From: Bacteroidaceae bacterium
GTDB taxonomy: Bacteria > Bacteroidota > Bacteroidia > Bacteroidales > Bacteroidaceae
Direction: 5' to 3'
Assembly: GCA_017520935.1 (NCBI GenBank)
Contig: JAFXEF010000031.1
Coordinates: forward strand, 1 to 56,336
DNA length: 56,336 nucleotides
Of the stretch, positions 37,678-46,716 are shown piece after piece. Position 1 is the first letter of the stretch; each line of letters starts with the position of its first letter. A program made the position numbers and the translations under genes. The notes beneath the pieces are model-generated. The model had not been told where the DNA came from. It ran no database searches and worked only from the letters and a program-made list of their open reading frames with translations.

Positions 37678-38100
37678 ATGGAAGCACGTATCGACAAATG
37701 GTTATGGGCCGTACGCCTCTACAAGACCCGCTCGATGGCGACAGATGCCTGCAAGAAGGGACAAGTGACAATGAACGGCACCACAATGAAACCCTCGAAA
37801 ACCATCAAGGAGGGCGACGTGGTGAGCGTGCGCAAGCCACCCATCACCTACACCTTCCGTGTGCTGAAAGCGATAGAGAACCGCGTGGGCGCCAAGCTCG
37901 TGCCCGAGATGCTCGAGAACATCACCCCCAAGGAGCAGTACGACCTCCTTGAGATGAGCAAGATAAGCGGATTCGCCAACCGCATGCGAGGCACCGGACG
38001 CCCCACGAAGAAGGAACGCCGCGACCTCGACGAGTTCCTCAGCGACGACTTCGGCACCGGCTTCCTCTTCTTTGATGACGAAGAAGAGGAGATGGAGTAG
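37678..38100 (+). CDS. hslR: S4-domain RNA-binding protein (Hsp15/HslR-like)
   Basis: The 140-residue protein starts with an S4 domain: RIDKWLWAVRLYKTRSMATDACKKGQVTMNG. Hsp15 binds stalled 50S subunits carrying nascent peptidyl-tRNA, which fits its position next to pth. The C-terminus ends in an acidic tail (DDEEEEME). Spacing to pth is 58 bp, so cotranscription is likely. Confidence 0.9.
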   Translation: MEARIDKWLWAVRLYKTRSMATDACKKGQVTMNGTTMKPSKTIKEGDVVSVRKPPITYTFRVLKAIENRVGAKLVPEMLENITPKEQYDLLEMSKISGFANRMRGTGRPTKKERRDLDEFLSDDFGTGFLFFDDEEEEME

Positions 38101-38198
38101 CACAGAGAGAAGCATCCATCCATTACCAATATATAAGAAAGTTCCCGACTTCAACGCTGAAGTGGGGAGCTTAACTTATCATCAGAGAGGGAGAGGCC

Positions 38199-39422
38199 TT
38201 ATCGCTTGGCCACCAATTCGGCAATCTTAACAATGGTCATCATAGCCTTCTGCATCGAGCCCACCGGCACAAACTCATAACGGCTGTGGAAATTCACACC
38301 ACCAGCAAAGATATTCGGACAAGGCAACCCCTTGAAAGAGAGCTGTGCGCCATCGGTACCACCACGAATAGGCTTTATCTTGGGCTCCACACCCACCTCA
38401 CGCATGGCTTGGCAAGCGATATCGACAACGTATATCACAGGCTCCACCACCTCACGCATGTTGGCATACTGGTCATTGATGTCAAGTGTAGCGGTACCCA
38501 TGCCATACTTCTTGTTGAGGTCGGCCACACACATCTGCAACAACTCCTTGCGCTTGTTGAAGATCTCAGCACTGTGGTCACGGATGATATAGCTGAGCGT
38601 AGTCTCCTCCACCCCACCATTTATACCTACGAGATGGAAGAACCCCTCGTACCCCTCGGTACATTCGGGGACCTCGTGCTTAGGCAGCATACCTATAAGT
38701 TCTGCAGCCACACGCATAGAATTCAACATCTTATCCTTGGCATAGCCAGGGTGCACATTGCGTCCCTTGATAGTGATACGTGCCGAAGCTGCGTTGAAGT
38801 TCTCATACTCCAGCTCACCCACTTCGCCACCATCCATCGTATAGGCCCAGTCGCAGCCAAACAACTTCACGTCAAACTTATGCGCACCAAGGCCAATCTC
38901 CTCGTCGGGATTGAACCCGATGCGTATCCGCCCGTGCTCAATCTCGGGATGAGACTGCAGATAGGCGATAGCCGAAACAATCTCGGCCACACCAGCCTTA
39001 TCGTCAGCACCAAGCAGCGTACGTCCGTCAGTCACGATGAGGTCATCACCGACATAGCGCAACAATTCCGGGAACTCAGCCGTAGCGAGCACCGTGTGGT
39101 CCTCGGCCGAAAGCACGATATCCGTACCATTATAATTCTCCACGACGCGCGGATTCACATCCTTGCCGCTCACATCGGGACTCGTGTCCACGTGGGCAAT
39201 AAAACCAACGGTAGGCACCGTCCGTACAGTATTGGCAGGCAGTGTAGCAAAGAGGTACCCATACTCATCGAGTGTAATCTCCTCAAGCCCCATCGCCTCC
39301 AACTCTGTGCGGAGCATCTTCACAAACTCCATCTGCCCAGAGGTGCTGGGCGTCACTCCAGCCTCATCGGCCGACTGAGTATCAATGCGCACATAGCGCA
39401 AGAATCTATTTACCAAATCCAT
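38199..39422 (-). CDS. pepT: Peptidase T (tripeptide aminopeptidase)
   Basis: The 407-residue M20 metallopeptidase removes N-terminal residues from tripeptides. Zinc ligands are visible in [31 protein letters not shown] and a late [25 protein letters not shown] is the catalytic-domain His/Gly segment. Length equals the family norm. The gene is monocistronic and convergent with hslR. Confidence 0.96.
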   Translation of the reverse strand: MDLVNRFLRYVRIDTQSADEAGVTPSTSGQMEFVKMLRTELEAMGLEEITLDEYGYLFATLPANTVRTVPTVGFIAHVDTSPDVSGKDVNPRVVENYNGTDIVLSAEDHTVLATAEFPELLRYVGDDLIVTDGRTLLGADDKAGVAEIVSAIAYLQSHPEIEHGRIRIGFNPDEEIGLGAHKFDVKLFGCDWAYTMDGGEVGELEYENFNAASARITIKGRNVHPGYAKDKMLNSMRVAAELIGMLPKHEVPECTEGYEGFFHLVGINGGVEETTLSYIIRDHSAEIFNKRKELLQMCVADLNKKYGMGTATLDINDQYANMREVVEPVIYVVDIACQAMREVGVEPKIKPIRGGTDGAQLSFKGLPCPNIFAGGVNFHSRYEFVPVGSMQKAMMTIVKIAELVAKR

Positions 39423-39539
39423 ATTCTACAGTTTTCTGTCGCTAAGTTACAACAACTTCGGCAAACTTGGAAATATCGCCACATTTTTTTGTCACTGTTG
39501 ATTGTTTTTGGAGATTATCTCCCGTCGGCAGCCTGACTC

Positions 39540-39701
39540 ACAGACAGAAATTAGGCGGCGGCTCGGAAAAACCCAAATAAAAATTTGGTTTTTCGCTCGC
39601 CTTGCACTGTCTTTAGTCTGTTTTTACAGACAGAAATTAGGCGGCGGCTCGGAAAAACTCAAATAAAATTTGGTTTTTCGCTCGCCTTGCACTAATTTTG
39701 C
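39540..39701 (+). promoter_or_regulatory. Promoter-bearing dispersed repeat, tandem pair, upstream of tRNA-Leu
   Basis: It is almost identical to 36065-36229 (two units, 39540-39625 and 39626-39701). The second unit has TTTG (39669-39672), 20 nt, TAATTTTG (39693-39700), placing the start of transcription a few bases before the tRNA at 39712. Confidence 0.78.
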
Positions 39702-39711
39702 CACGTCTTTT

Positions 39712-39793
39712 GCGCTTGTGGCGAAATTGGTAGACGCGCCAGACTTAGGATCTGGTGTAGTGATACGTGTAGGTTCGAGTCCTATCAGGCGCA
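39712..39793 (+). tRNA. tRNA-Leu (anticodon UAG)
   Basis: The gene is 82 nt. Acceptor GCGCTTG pairs with CAGGCGC (one G-U). The anticodon stem CCAGA/TCTGG encloses loop CTTAGGA, so the anticodon is TAG, reading CUN-family codons. A long variable arm and the T-arm GGTTCGAGTCC follow, as expected for leucine. The 3' CCA is not fully encoded (A then CA). Confidence 0.95.
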
Positions 39794-39808
39794 CAATCTC
39801 TTTTTTTT

Positions 39809-39845
39809 AGAGGACTTTTCCGTAGAAAGGTTCTCTTTTCTTTTT
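39809..39845 (+). terminator. Terminator of tRNA-Leu
   Basis: Imperfect stem AGAGGAC-TTTTC/AGAAAGG-TTCTCT followed by TTTTC and TTTTT. Confidence 0.55.
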
Positions 39846-39900
39846 CCCTCACGGCAGCTGAAACATGTTGCAAAACATAAAAAGTTTTCCAGCTTAAAAG

Positions 39901-39931
39901 TTGCAATGTAGGGAAATATCAAGTACCTTTG
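39901..39931 (+). promoter_or_regulatory. Promoter of rubrerythrin gene
   Basis: TTG (39901-39903), 20 nt, TACCTTTG (39924-39931). Confidence 0.65.
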
Positions 39932-39972
39932 CGAAAAAGATAATCACATCATTTATTAACGACACTTAAATT

Positions 39973-40509
39973 ATGGAAGAACTTAAAGGAACAAAGACCG
40001 AAAAGAATCTATGGACCGCATTTGCCGGTGAGTCACAGGCACGCAACAAGTATACATACTTCGCATCAAAAGCAAAGAAGGAGGGTTATGAGCAGATTGC
40101 AGCAATCTTCCAGGAGACTGCAGACAACGAGAAGGAACATGCAAAGATGTGGTTCAAACTGTTGGGCGGCATCGGCAGCACTGCCGAGAACTTGGTAGCC
40201 GCTGCCGCTGGCGAGCACGAGGAGTGGACTGACATGTATGCCCAAATGGCCGTAGAGGCTCGCGAAGAGGGTTTCGGCTACATTGCCGAACTTTTCGAGG
40301 GAGTAGCAGCCATTGAAAAGGAGCACGAAGAGCGTTATCTCAAGTTGCTCGAAAATGTGAAAGGCAAGCTCGTATTCTCACGCGATGGCGACTGCATCTG
40401 GCAGTGCCGCAACTGCGGTCACATCCACGTGGGCAAAGAGGCTCCCGAGGTATGCCCCGTATGCAACCATTCGCAGGCCTATTTCCAAATCAAGCCGAAT
40501 AACTATTGA
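39973..40509 (+). CDS. rbr: Rubrerythrin
   Basis: This is an oxidative-stress protein of anaerobes that reduces hydrogen peroxide. The 178-residue protein has an N-terminal ferritin-like diiron domain with Glu ligands (FAGESQARNKYTYFA, QETADNEKEHAKMWFKLL, EGVAAIEKEHEERYLKLL) and a C-terminal rubredoxin domain with two CxxC pairs (CRNCGHIHVG, CPVCNHSQAYF). Complete and typical in length. It has its own promoter and terminator. Confidence 0.97.
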   Translation: MEELKGTKTEKNLWTAFAGESQARNKYTYFASKAKKEGYEQIAAIFQETADNEKEHAKMWFKLLGGIGSTAENLVAAAAGEHEEWTDMYAQMAVEAREEGFGYIAELFEGVAAIEKEHEERYLKLLENVKGKLVFSRDGDCIWQCRNCGHIHVGKEAPEVCPVCNHSQAYFQIKPNNY

Positions 40510-40529
40510 TTTTATGGATAAATGATTGG

Positions 40530-40561
40530 ACAGCCGCCTCGAATCCTCGAAGGCGGCTGTT
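40530..40561 (+). terminator. Terminator of rubrerythrin
   Basis: Stem ACAGCCGCCTCGA/TCGAAGGCGGCTGT (one bulge) followed by TTTAGG. Confidence 0.7.
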
Positions 40562-40650
40562 TAGGTTACAGTGAAGAGTAACGCTAAATAATCAAGTGTT
40601 TTTTAAGAAATTTCACAGCACAACATATTAGTATATCTCAATTATTATTG

Positions 40651-40658
40651 TAATTTTG
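40651..40658 (+). promoter_or_regulatory. Promoter -7 element of NfeD-like/flotillin pair
   Basis: TAATTTTG, 27 bases before the start at 40685. Confidence 0.6.
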
Positions 40659-40684
40659 TAGGTGTATATAATAAATAGAAAATT

Positions 40685-41248
40685 ATGATGGACAAATTCT
40701 TGGCTTTAGAGCTCCCCATGCAGGTCTTCTGGGGGCTGGCGATTATCTCAAGTGTCTTCTTTCTGGTGCAAACAATCATGGCATTCCTTGGCCTTGATGC
40801 CGATACCGACGACGGTGCAGGATTCGAGGACGTAGAGATGGGTGGTGTGTCAGGCTACTTCTCTTTCCGAAACTTGGTGAACTTCATGCTCGGATATGGA
40901 TGGGGAGGTATAGTGCTGCACGATGTAATACCTAACCTGATGTGGCTGCAAGTAGCCGCTCTGGGAATTGGCGTGCTTTTCGTCATCATCTTTGTCTTCA
41001 TACTGCGGCAGATAATGAAATTGTCGACCGACAAGACTTTCCATATAGAAGAGGCCATAGGCCTAATTGCCGACACCTATTTGCGTATCCCTGGTGAAAA
41101 GAAGGGCAGCGGCAAGGTGATGGTGAGCGTACGCGGTTCTATGCACGAGATTGAGGCCATAACCGAGGGCGAAGCAATCCCGACCGGAGCCAAGGTGCGT
41201 GTAGTCAAGGCTATCGGCACCGATTTGTTAGAGGTGGAGCGCATATAA
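40685..41248 (+). CDS. NfeD-like membrane protein, flotillin partner
   Basis: The 187-residue protein has three membrane helices (about 10-35, 65-85 and 90-110) and a C-terminal OB-fold domain (AIGLIADTYLRIPGEKKGSGKVMVSVRG, GAKVRVVKAIGTDLLEVERI). This is the short NfeD/DUF1449-type protein that is encoded with flotillins in bacteria. It sits 46 bp upstream of the flotillin gene in one operon. It probably forms membrane microdomain complexes with it. Confidence 0.85.
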   Translation: MMDKFLALELPMQVFWGLAIISSVFFLVQTIMAFLGLDADTDDGAGFEDVEMGGVSGYFSFRNLVNFMLGYGWGGIVLHDVIPNLMWLQVAALGIGVLFVIIFVFILRQIMKLSTDKTFHIEEAIGLIADTYLRIPGEKKGSGKVMVSVRGSMHEIEAITEGEAIPTGAKVRVVKAIGTDLLEVERI

Positions 41249-41294
41249 AGTGACATAGAGAAACTGTAATATTAACTCTTTAATAACAACAATT

Positions 41295-42665
41295 ATGAAC
41301 ATTGCATTCTTAGGACTGATTCTCGTGGTTGTAGTGTTTGCAACCTTTGCAGCAATCATTCGTCGTTACAGACGTTGCCCGTCGGACAAGATTTTAGTAG
41401 TTTATGGAAAGACAGGTGGCGGTTCGGCCAAATGTATCCACGGAGGCGGCAAGTTCGTATGGCCTATCATCCAAGACTACGCCTACTTGAACCTGACTCC
41501 GATATCCATTGATGCCAACCTGACCAATGCCTTGTCACGTCAGAATATTCGTGTGGACGTTCCTTGCCGCTTTACCGTAGGTATCTCTACCGAGGCCGAT
41601 TCGATGAACAATGCCGCCGAGCGACTGCTCGGCCTCACATCGAACGAGATCCAGGAGCTCGCCCGTGATATCCTCTTCGGCCAGTTGCGTCTGGTTATCG
41701 CTACCATGTCCATTGAGGAGATCAACAGCGACCGTGACAAGTTCCTCGACAACATCTCCAAGAACGTGGAGGTAGAGTTGAAGAAGATTGGCCTGCGCCT
41801 CATCAACGTAAACGTAACCGACATCAAGGACGAGTCTGGCTACATCGAGGCTCTCGGTAAGGAGGCTGCCGCCAAGGCCATCAACGAAGCAAAGGTTAGC
41901 GTGGCCGAGCAGGACAAGTATGGTGAAATCGGTAAGGCCGAGGCTGTGCGTGATACCCGTATCAAGACTTCAGAGGCTAACGCTATCGCTGTAAAGGGTG
42001 AGAACAACGCCCAGATTGAGATTGCCAACTCTAACGCATTCCGCCGCGAGAAGGAGGCCGAGGCCAACCGCCTGGCTACTGCTGCCGAGAAGGTACAGCA
42101 GGCTAAGGCCTTGCAAGAGGCTTATGCTGCCGAGAAGGAGGCCGAGCTTGCCCGTGCCGAGCGTGAGCGTTCAACCCAACAGGCCAACATCATCGTGCCC
42201 GAGGAGATTGAGAAGCGTCGTCGTATCATCGAGGCTGAAGCCGAGGCCGAGAAAGTCCGTGTAAATGCAAAGGGTGAGGCTGATGCTATCTTCGCCAAGA
42301 TGGAGGCCGAGGCTAAGGGTCTCTACGAAATCCTTACCAAGCAAGCTGCCGGTTATGACAAGATGGTAGAGGCTGCCGGGGGCGATGCCAACAAGGCTTA
42401 TATGCTACTGTTGCTCGAGAAGCTGCCTGAGCTGGTTAAGATACAGGTTGAGGCTGTCAAGGGTGTCAATATCGACCACGTTACCGTATGGGATTCGGGC
42501 AATGGTGCCGATGGCAAGGGTTCTACCGCCAACTTCGTATCTGGTCTGATGAAGTCTGTCCCTCCGTTGAGCGACCTTTTTGACCTTGCCGGAATGAATC
42601 TTCCCGAGTACCTGGGCAAGAAGAGCCAGGCACAGGACGTAACTCCTATCGAGGAGAATAAGTAA
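41295..42665 (+). CDS. floA: Flotillin family protein (SPFH/band 7)
   Basis: The 456-residue protein has an N-terminal membrane helix (LILVVVVFATFAAII), an SPFH domain (about 30-200, with DVPCRFTVGISTEADSMNNAAERLLGL and VTDIKDESGYIEALGKEAAAKAI), a long charged coiled coil of Ala/Glu/Lys repeats (about 215-365) and a C-terminal flotillin-type tail. Flotillins scaffold membrane microdomains. A terminator follows. Gene symbol is assigned by family, not by orthology test. Confidence 0.9.
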   Translation: MNIAFLGLILVVVVFATFAAIIRRYRRCPSDKILVVYGKTGGGSAKCIHGGGKFVWPIIQDYAYLNLTPISIDANLTNALSRQNIRVDVPCRFTVGISTEADSMNNAAERLLGLTSNEIQELARDILFGQLRLVIATMSIEEINSDRDKFLDNISKNVEVELKKIGLRLINVNVTDIKDESGYIEALGKEAAAKAINEAKVSVAEQDKYGEIGKAEAVRDTRIKTSEANAIAVKGENNAQIEIANSNAFRREKEAEANRLATAAEKVQQAKALQEAYAAEKEAELARAERERSTQQANIIVPEEIEKRRRIIEAEAEAEKVRVNAKGEADAIFAKMEAEAKGLYEILTKQAAGYDKMVEAAGGDANKAYMLLLLEKLPELVKIQVEAVKGVNIDHVTVWDSGNGADGKGSTANFVSGLMKSVPPLSDLFDLAGMNLPEYLGKKSQAQDVTPIEENK

Positions 42666-42688
42666 ACAGCTTATCTTTCCTATAATAA

Positions 42689-42720
42689 GAGGCAGGGATT
42701 AGATGATCCCTGCCTCATTC
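42689..42720 (+). terminator. Terminator of the flotillin operon
   Basis: Stem GAGGCAGGGA/TCCCTGCCTC with an 8-nt loop followed by ATTCTTTT. Confidence 0.85.
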
Positions 42721-42742
42721 TTTTCATAGAGCCTGAGTGCAG

Positions 42743-44977
42743 CTATCGTAGTTTCTTGTACCTACAATAAGCATCATATAGGTAGTGGAGTTCCTCCTTA
42801 CGCATACCTAACGACTTCAGGCGAGCGAAGTCGGCCAGCACCTCATCAGCCAACGAATGCGTGTCACGATACAGCACACCATCTATCTCCACTTCTTCAC
42901 ACGGCATCGCCTCCAGCAGCTTATCGGCACGTAGCAAACAACCGAAACAGCTGTCGCGCTTGCCCAACATCCAATAATTATATCCTGCATATCTCCAGTC
43001 GGTGTCAGTGAGCTCTTCCACATGCTCGGTCATCATACGCTCGTAATACTTGGCCGCCTGCTCATACCTATGGGCAAACAAGTTACACTCTGCCAAGAGG
43101 CGCACCGACTTAAGCGACTCCGGGTGGTGATAATCAATCTTATGCAGACGAGGAAGCGCCTTTTCAAACTCACCTTCCTCACGCAGTATCTCAGCTATGT
43201 GGAATGTGAGACTGAGGTTATCGGGCTTCAGGCTCTCGGCTATTTCGTAATATTTCAACGCATTAGCATTATCAGAAACGGCACGGTAACACTGAGCCAG
43301 ATGCAATACCGTCCAGTAACTATCGGGGTGCAATATATCGGCCTTCACATAAGCCTCTATGGCCTCCTCATGCAGTCCATACTTCTGATAGCATAGTCCC
43401 AGCTGCTGCAATTGCGTAGCCTCCATACAGTCGGGATGCCACTCCTCGAGCAACGAAAAATAACCTATAGCAAGCCAGTAGTCCTTGCGCTTGATGTTCA
43501 AGCCTATGAGTTTGAACAGACGCTCCGACTCAGCCGTCACGCAGCCACATAACGGGTTATCACTGCTGATGCAATAAGCAAACGGCTGGAAGGGGTCGTC
43601 AAACTCCTGCACGTTAGGAAAGAGTTTGAAGAATCTATACAGGTTCTGCACATACTGACGTATGAGGCTCTGCGTCGTCTGCCTGCTCATCCGTTTCAAG
43701 TCGGGTATGTCTGCATTCTCCTTCATGGCCGTGTTCTGCTCTTCGAGCTGTGCCATCATCGCGTCACGTTGCATCTGCGGTATCTCGCGTATGGCATAGC
43801 AGAAGGAGTATTTGTCAGAGTCGCACATGAAGTTCGACTGCAGTATCATCTTGGCTATTGGACTGCTGCTGTCATTCCCTACGATACCCAGCATATCGGC
43901 TTGCCACACATCGAACGGGCGGAACCAGTTGCATATCATATAGAAGAAGGGATAACGCTTCAGTTGCGAGAAGGTGCTCATATTCACATCAGCTCCTTCC
44001 ATCTGCCACTCGGTGATTTCGCGCATACTCTCTTCCAGCCCGCTTTCGTGCATCCACTGTTCCCAGTCGGGGTTGATGTCATCAGAGTCCTCCTTCATAA
44101 TGCCCGGCATACGGCGAAGCTTGGGGTTCTTCATCAGTTCGGGGATAATCTCCTCGCGCATCTTGCGGTTTATCTCCTCGGTATCGGCACTGCGGGTGAA
44201 CTGCAGGATGACGTCACATACTTGGGCTGCAAATACCGGGTCATCGGTCAGCAGGCTGAGCCGTGCTTCCACCTCGCTATAGTAGCCTATGCGGTCGGCC
44301 CAGCAGTAGCAAGTGATAACGATACCCACCAGAGCACGTGTGCTTACCGTAGCCTTCGAGTGATAGTAGGCATCGCAGAGGAAGAGCAGTTTCAAGGGGT
44401 CGAACATACGCAACAGGCTCAGCATCACCGCACTCACGATAGTGCATTGATCGCCTTCCGTGATGGTCGACGATAGGAGCAACTTGTCCACCTCGGCTGC
44501 CATAGCAGCATTCCACGCGCCCCCCGTCCACAGGTCAGTGAAGAGGGAGTTAAGCTGTCTGTCGTGTGCCGCAGCCAGTTGTTTCATTTCCTCCGCGCCA
44601 CGTGTGTTGCGTATGCCCTCACCGAAGGCCTCCAACTGCAGCTGGTATACGTGAAGCGACTCCCGCCGTGCCGCCCTACTCTGTGCCGTGTAATAGGGCA
44701 TCTCTTTGGCAGCATGTGTGGCAATGGTGCAGCGGTCGGCAATCATCAGGGCATGCCCTACCAACTGACGGTATACGCGATCGCGCTCCGTATCCTCGGC
44801 ACCTTGATTGAAGTAGTCGAGCAGCGCATCATACGTAGCGATGATACCGCTGAGTTCATACTCCAGTTCCGTGAGTTCGGCTTTGCGTACCGCATCGAGC
44901 AAGATCTCAAGAAAGAGATAGAACTGTCGTTTCTCAATATGTTCGGTCCAACGACCCGATAGGATATTTATCTTCAC
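42743..44977 (-). CDS. Large TPR repeat protein, GTG start
   Basis: The 744-residue protein is soluble, with no signal peptide. The C-terminal 250 residues are TPR units (AIEAYVKADILHPDSYWTVL, ALKYYEIAESLKPDNLSLTF, RYEQAAKYYERMMTEHVEEL). The N-terminal 450 residues are helical, contain many charged residues and match no family I can name. The start is a GTG at 44977 (VKINILSGRW read as Met); no ATG is possible because an in-frame stop lies just upstream. Two TATCTTTG elements upstream probably drive it. Possibly a scaffold or regulatory partner. Confidence 0.8.
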   Translation of the reverse strand: MKINILSGRWTEHIEKRQFYLFLEILLDAVRKAELTELEYELSGIIATYDALLDYFNQGAEDTERDRVYRQLVGHALMIADRCTIATHAAKEMPYYTAQSRAARRESLHVYQLQLEAFGEGIRNTRGAEEMKQLAAAHDRQLNSLFTDLWTGGAWNAAMAAEVDKLLLSSTITEGDQCTIVSAVMLSLLRMFDPLKLLFLCDAYYHSKATVSTRALVGIVITCYCWADRIGYYSEVEARLSLLTDDPVFAAQVCDVILQFTRSADTEEINRKMREEIIPELMKNPKLRRMPGIMKEDSDDINPDWEQWMHESGLEESMREITEWQMEGADVNMSTFSQLKRYPFFYMICNWFRPFDVWQADMLGIVGNDSSSPIAKMILQSNFMCDSDKYSFCYAIREIPQMQRDAMMAQLEEQNTAMKENADIPDLKRMSRQTTQSLIRQYVQNLYRFFKLFPNVQEFDDPFQPFAYCISSDNPLCGCVTAESERLFKLIGLNIKRKDYWLAIGYFSLLEEWHPDCMEATQLQQLGLCYQKYGLHEEAIEAYVKADILHPDSYWTVLHLAQCYRAVSDNANALKYYEIAESLKPDNLSLTFHIAEILREEGEFEKALPRLHKIDYHHPESLKSVRLLAECNLFAHRYEQAAKYYERMMTEHVEELTDTDWRYAGYNYWMLGKRDSCFGCLLRADKLLEAMPCEEVEIDGVLYRDTHSLADEVLADFARLKSLGMRKEELHYLYDAYCRYKKLR

Positions 44978-45315
44978 AACATTTCTTTTTTATTTATTCC
45001 TCGTGCAGTCTTTCAACAAAGTTGATTTAAGTAGCAACTCAGTTACTGCAACCATTCTCATTTGACATTATTTATCTATGCAAAGATACGAAGAAACAAG
45101 TGAGAAATACGAAACTTGTTTCAGTATTTTTCACCGCGAGTGCAGTACATCTTCGCGGTTTACCGCAAAGATAACAGCTTTTTAGCAAAAGTCGTTCATT
45201 TTACGGCAGTTTTATAGATAAAGAAAAGAAAACTTGATTTCTTGAATAAAAAGGAGAGAATTGTCAGAAAAAATGCCTAACTTCGCTTCCTATAAGAAAC
45301 ACACAAAAGATAATT
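44978..45315. other. Intergenic region between divergent genes
   Basis: Contains two minus-strand TATCTTTG elements (45081-45088 and 45166-45173) upstream of the TPR gene and a plus-strand TAACTTCG (45278-45285) near-consensus element before the GH28 gene. No gene is supported. Confidence 0.5.
45081..45088 (-). promoter_or_regulatory. Proximal promoter -7 element of the large TPR gene
   Basis: The minus strand reads TATCTTTG, 104 bases before the GTG start. A second copy lies at 45166-45173, so two start points are possible. Confidence 0.5.
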
Positions 45316-46641
45316 ATGAAAAAGACACTGATGAGTTTGTTTATCATGGCGACACTGTTCGCCTGCACCTTTACGGCAAGTGCCAAGAATGTATGGCCCG
45401 ACGGCACGGAGATGTCAGAGTGGTTCAAACGTACGAAAAAGGTGAAGCCCGCCGCCCTGTACGACATTACCGAGCATGGCGTGGTTTGCGATAGCACCCT
45501 GCTACAGACCGAGCAGATACAGGCTGTCATCGACAAGGCTGCAGCCAACGGAGGCGGCACCATCGTGATTCCCGAAGGCACATTCTTGAGCGGCTCGCTC
45601 TTCTTCAAACCGGGTACACACCTGCACCTCAACCCCGGAGCCGTACTCAAGGGTAGCGACTTCATCGGCGATTTCCGGCTGATAGACACCCGTATGGAGG
45701 GACAGAATCTCAAGTACTTTGCCGCATTGGTCAACGCCATCGACTGCGACGGATTCCACCTCACGGGCAAGGGCACCATCAACGGCAACGGACTGCGCTA
45801 CTGGAAGCAGTTCTGGATTCGCCGCGAATACAATCGCCAGTGCACCAACCTCGAAGAGATGCGTCCCCGCCTGGTGTTCATCCAAAACAGCGACGACGTG
45901 CACCTTGAGGGCGTACGCCTCATCAATTCGCCCTTCTGGACCACACACCTCTACCAGTGCAACCGCGTGAAACTCATCGACCTCTACATATTCGCCCCTG
46001 CAGCCCCTGTGAAGGCTCCCAGCAGCGATGCCATCGACATCGACGTATGCACCGATGTACACGTCAAGGGATGCTACTTCTCTGTGAACGACGATGCCAT
46101 AGCCCTCAAGGGCGGTAAGGGACCTTGGGCACATCTGGATAAGGTGAACAATGGTCCGAACCGCAACATCCTCATCGAGGACTGCACCTATGGTTTCTGC
46201 CACAGCATGCTCACCTGCGGTAGCGAATCACTGCACAACCACAATATCGTGCTTCGCAACTGCGAGGTGAAGGACGCTACCCGTATGCTGTGGCTCAAGA
46301 TGCGCCCCGATACCGAGCAGAACTACGAGTATATCACCGTGGAGGGCATCAGAGGCAACGTGAAAAGCATGCTCTTCGTAAAACCCTGGACCCAGTTCTT
46401 TGACCTTAAGGACCGCGAAGATAAGCCTTATTCTTATTCTTCGAATGTTACGTTGCGCGATATCAAGCTCGACTGCCAAATCGTGTTTGATGTGATTAGC
46501 AATATCAAACGGTATAACCTCAAGGACTTCAGATTTGAAGATATAGAGGTCAACGCCTCAGATAAGCCGGAGATACGCAAGGATTATGTTGAGAATTTCA
46601 CCTTGAAGAATGTGAAGGTAAACGGCGAAAGAGTGGAATAG
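45316..46641 (+). CDS. Glycoside hydrolase family 28-like enzyme
   Basis: The 441-residue protein has a signal peptide (ending TASAKN) and the right-handed beta-helix of GH28 polygalacturonases. It opens with NVWPDGTEMSEWF and LYDITEHGVVCDSTLLQTEQIQ, the normal pectate-lyase-like start. The catalytic Asp pair is in SVNDDAIALKGG and the substrate-binding site is in ITCGSESLHNH-type and MLWLKM segments. The GHG motif of classical polygalacturonases appears as CHS and RIK as LK, so an exo- or unsaturated-galacturonate or rhamnogalacturonan substrate is likely. Secreted to the periplasm. Confidence 0.85.
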   Translation: MKKTLMSLFIMATLFACTFTASAKNVWPDGTEMSEWFKRTKKVKPAALYDITEHGVVCDSTLLQTEQIQAVIDKAAANGGGTIVIPEGTFLSGSLFFKPGTHLHLNPGAVLKGSDFIGDFRLIDTRMEGQNLKYFAALVNAIDCDGFHLTGKGTINGNGLRYWKQFWIRREYNRQCTNLEEMRPRLVFIQNSDDVHLEGVRLINSPFWTTHLYQCNRVKLIDLYIFAPAAPVKAPSSDAIDIDVCTDVHVKGCYFSVNDDAIALKGGKGPWAHLDKVNNGPNRNILIEDCTYGFCHSMLTCGSESLHNHNIVLRNCEVKDATRMLWLKMRPDTEQNYEYITVEGIRGNVKSMLFVKPWTQFFDLKDREDKPYSYSSNVTLRDIKLDCQIVFDVISNIKRYNLKDFRFEDIEVNASDKPEIRKDYVENFTLKNVKVNGERVE

Positions 46642-46686
46642 AAAAATAAATCGAACAGATAGTTTGCCCAAGTAACGGAATCGTGC

Positions 46687-46694
46687 TAAATTTG
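46687..46694 (+). promoter_or_regulatory. Promoter -7 element of the AraC-like gene
   Basis: TAAATTTG, 22 bases before the start at 46717. Confidence 0.55.
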
Positions 46695-46716
46695 CACGTA
46701 TATTCACAAAATAAGG

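Noticed and set aside
38286..39536. 416-codon frame opposite pepT
   Set aside because: Shadow of pepT; it would begin inside the gene and run into the repeat.
43769..44476. 235-codon frame opposite the large TPR gene
   Set aside because: His-rich, low-complexity product typical of an antisense shadow.
45264..45788. 174-codon minus-strand frame over the start of the GH28 gene
   Set aside because: Antisense to a clear signal peptide and catalytic domain.
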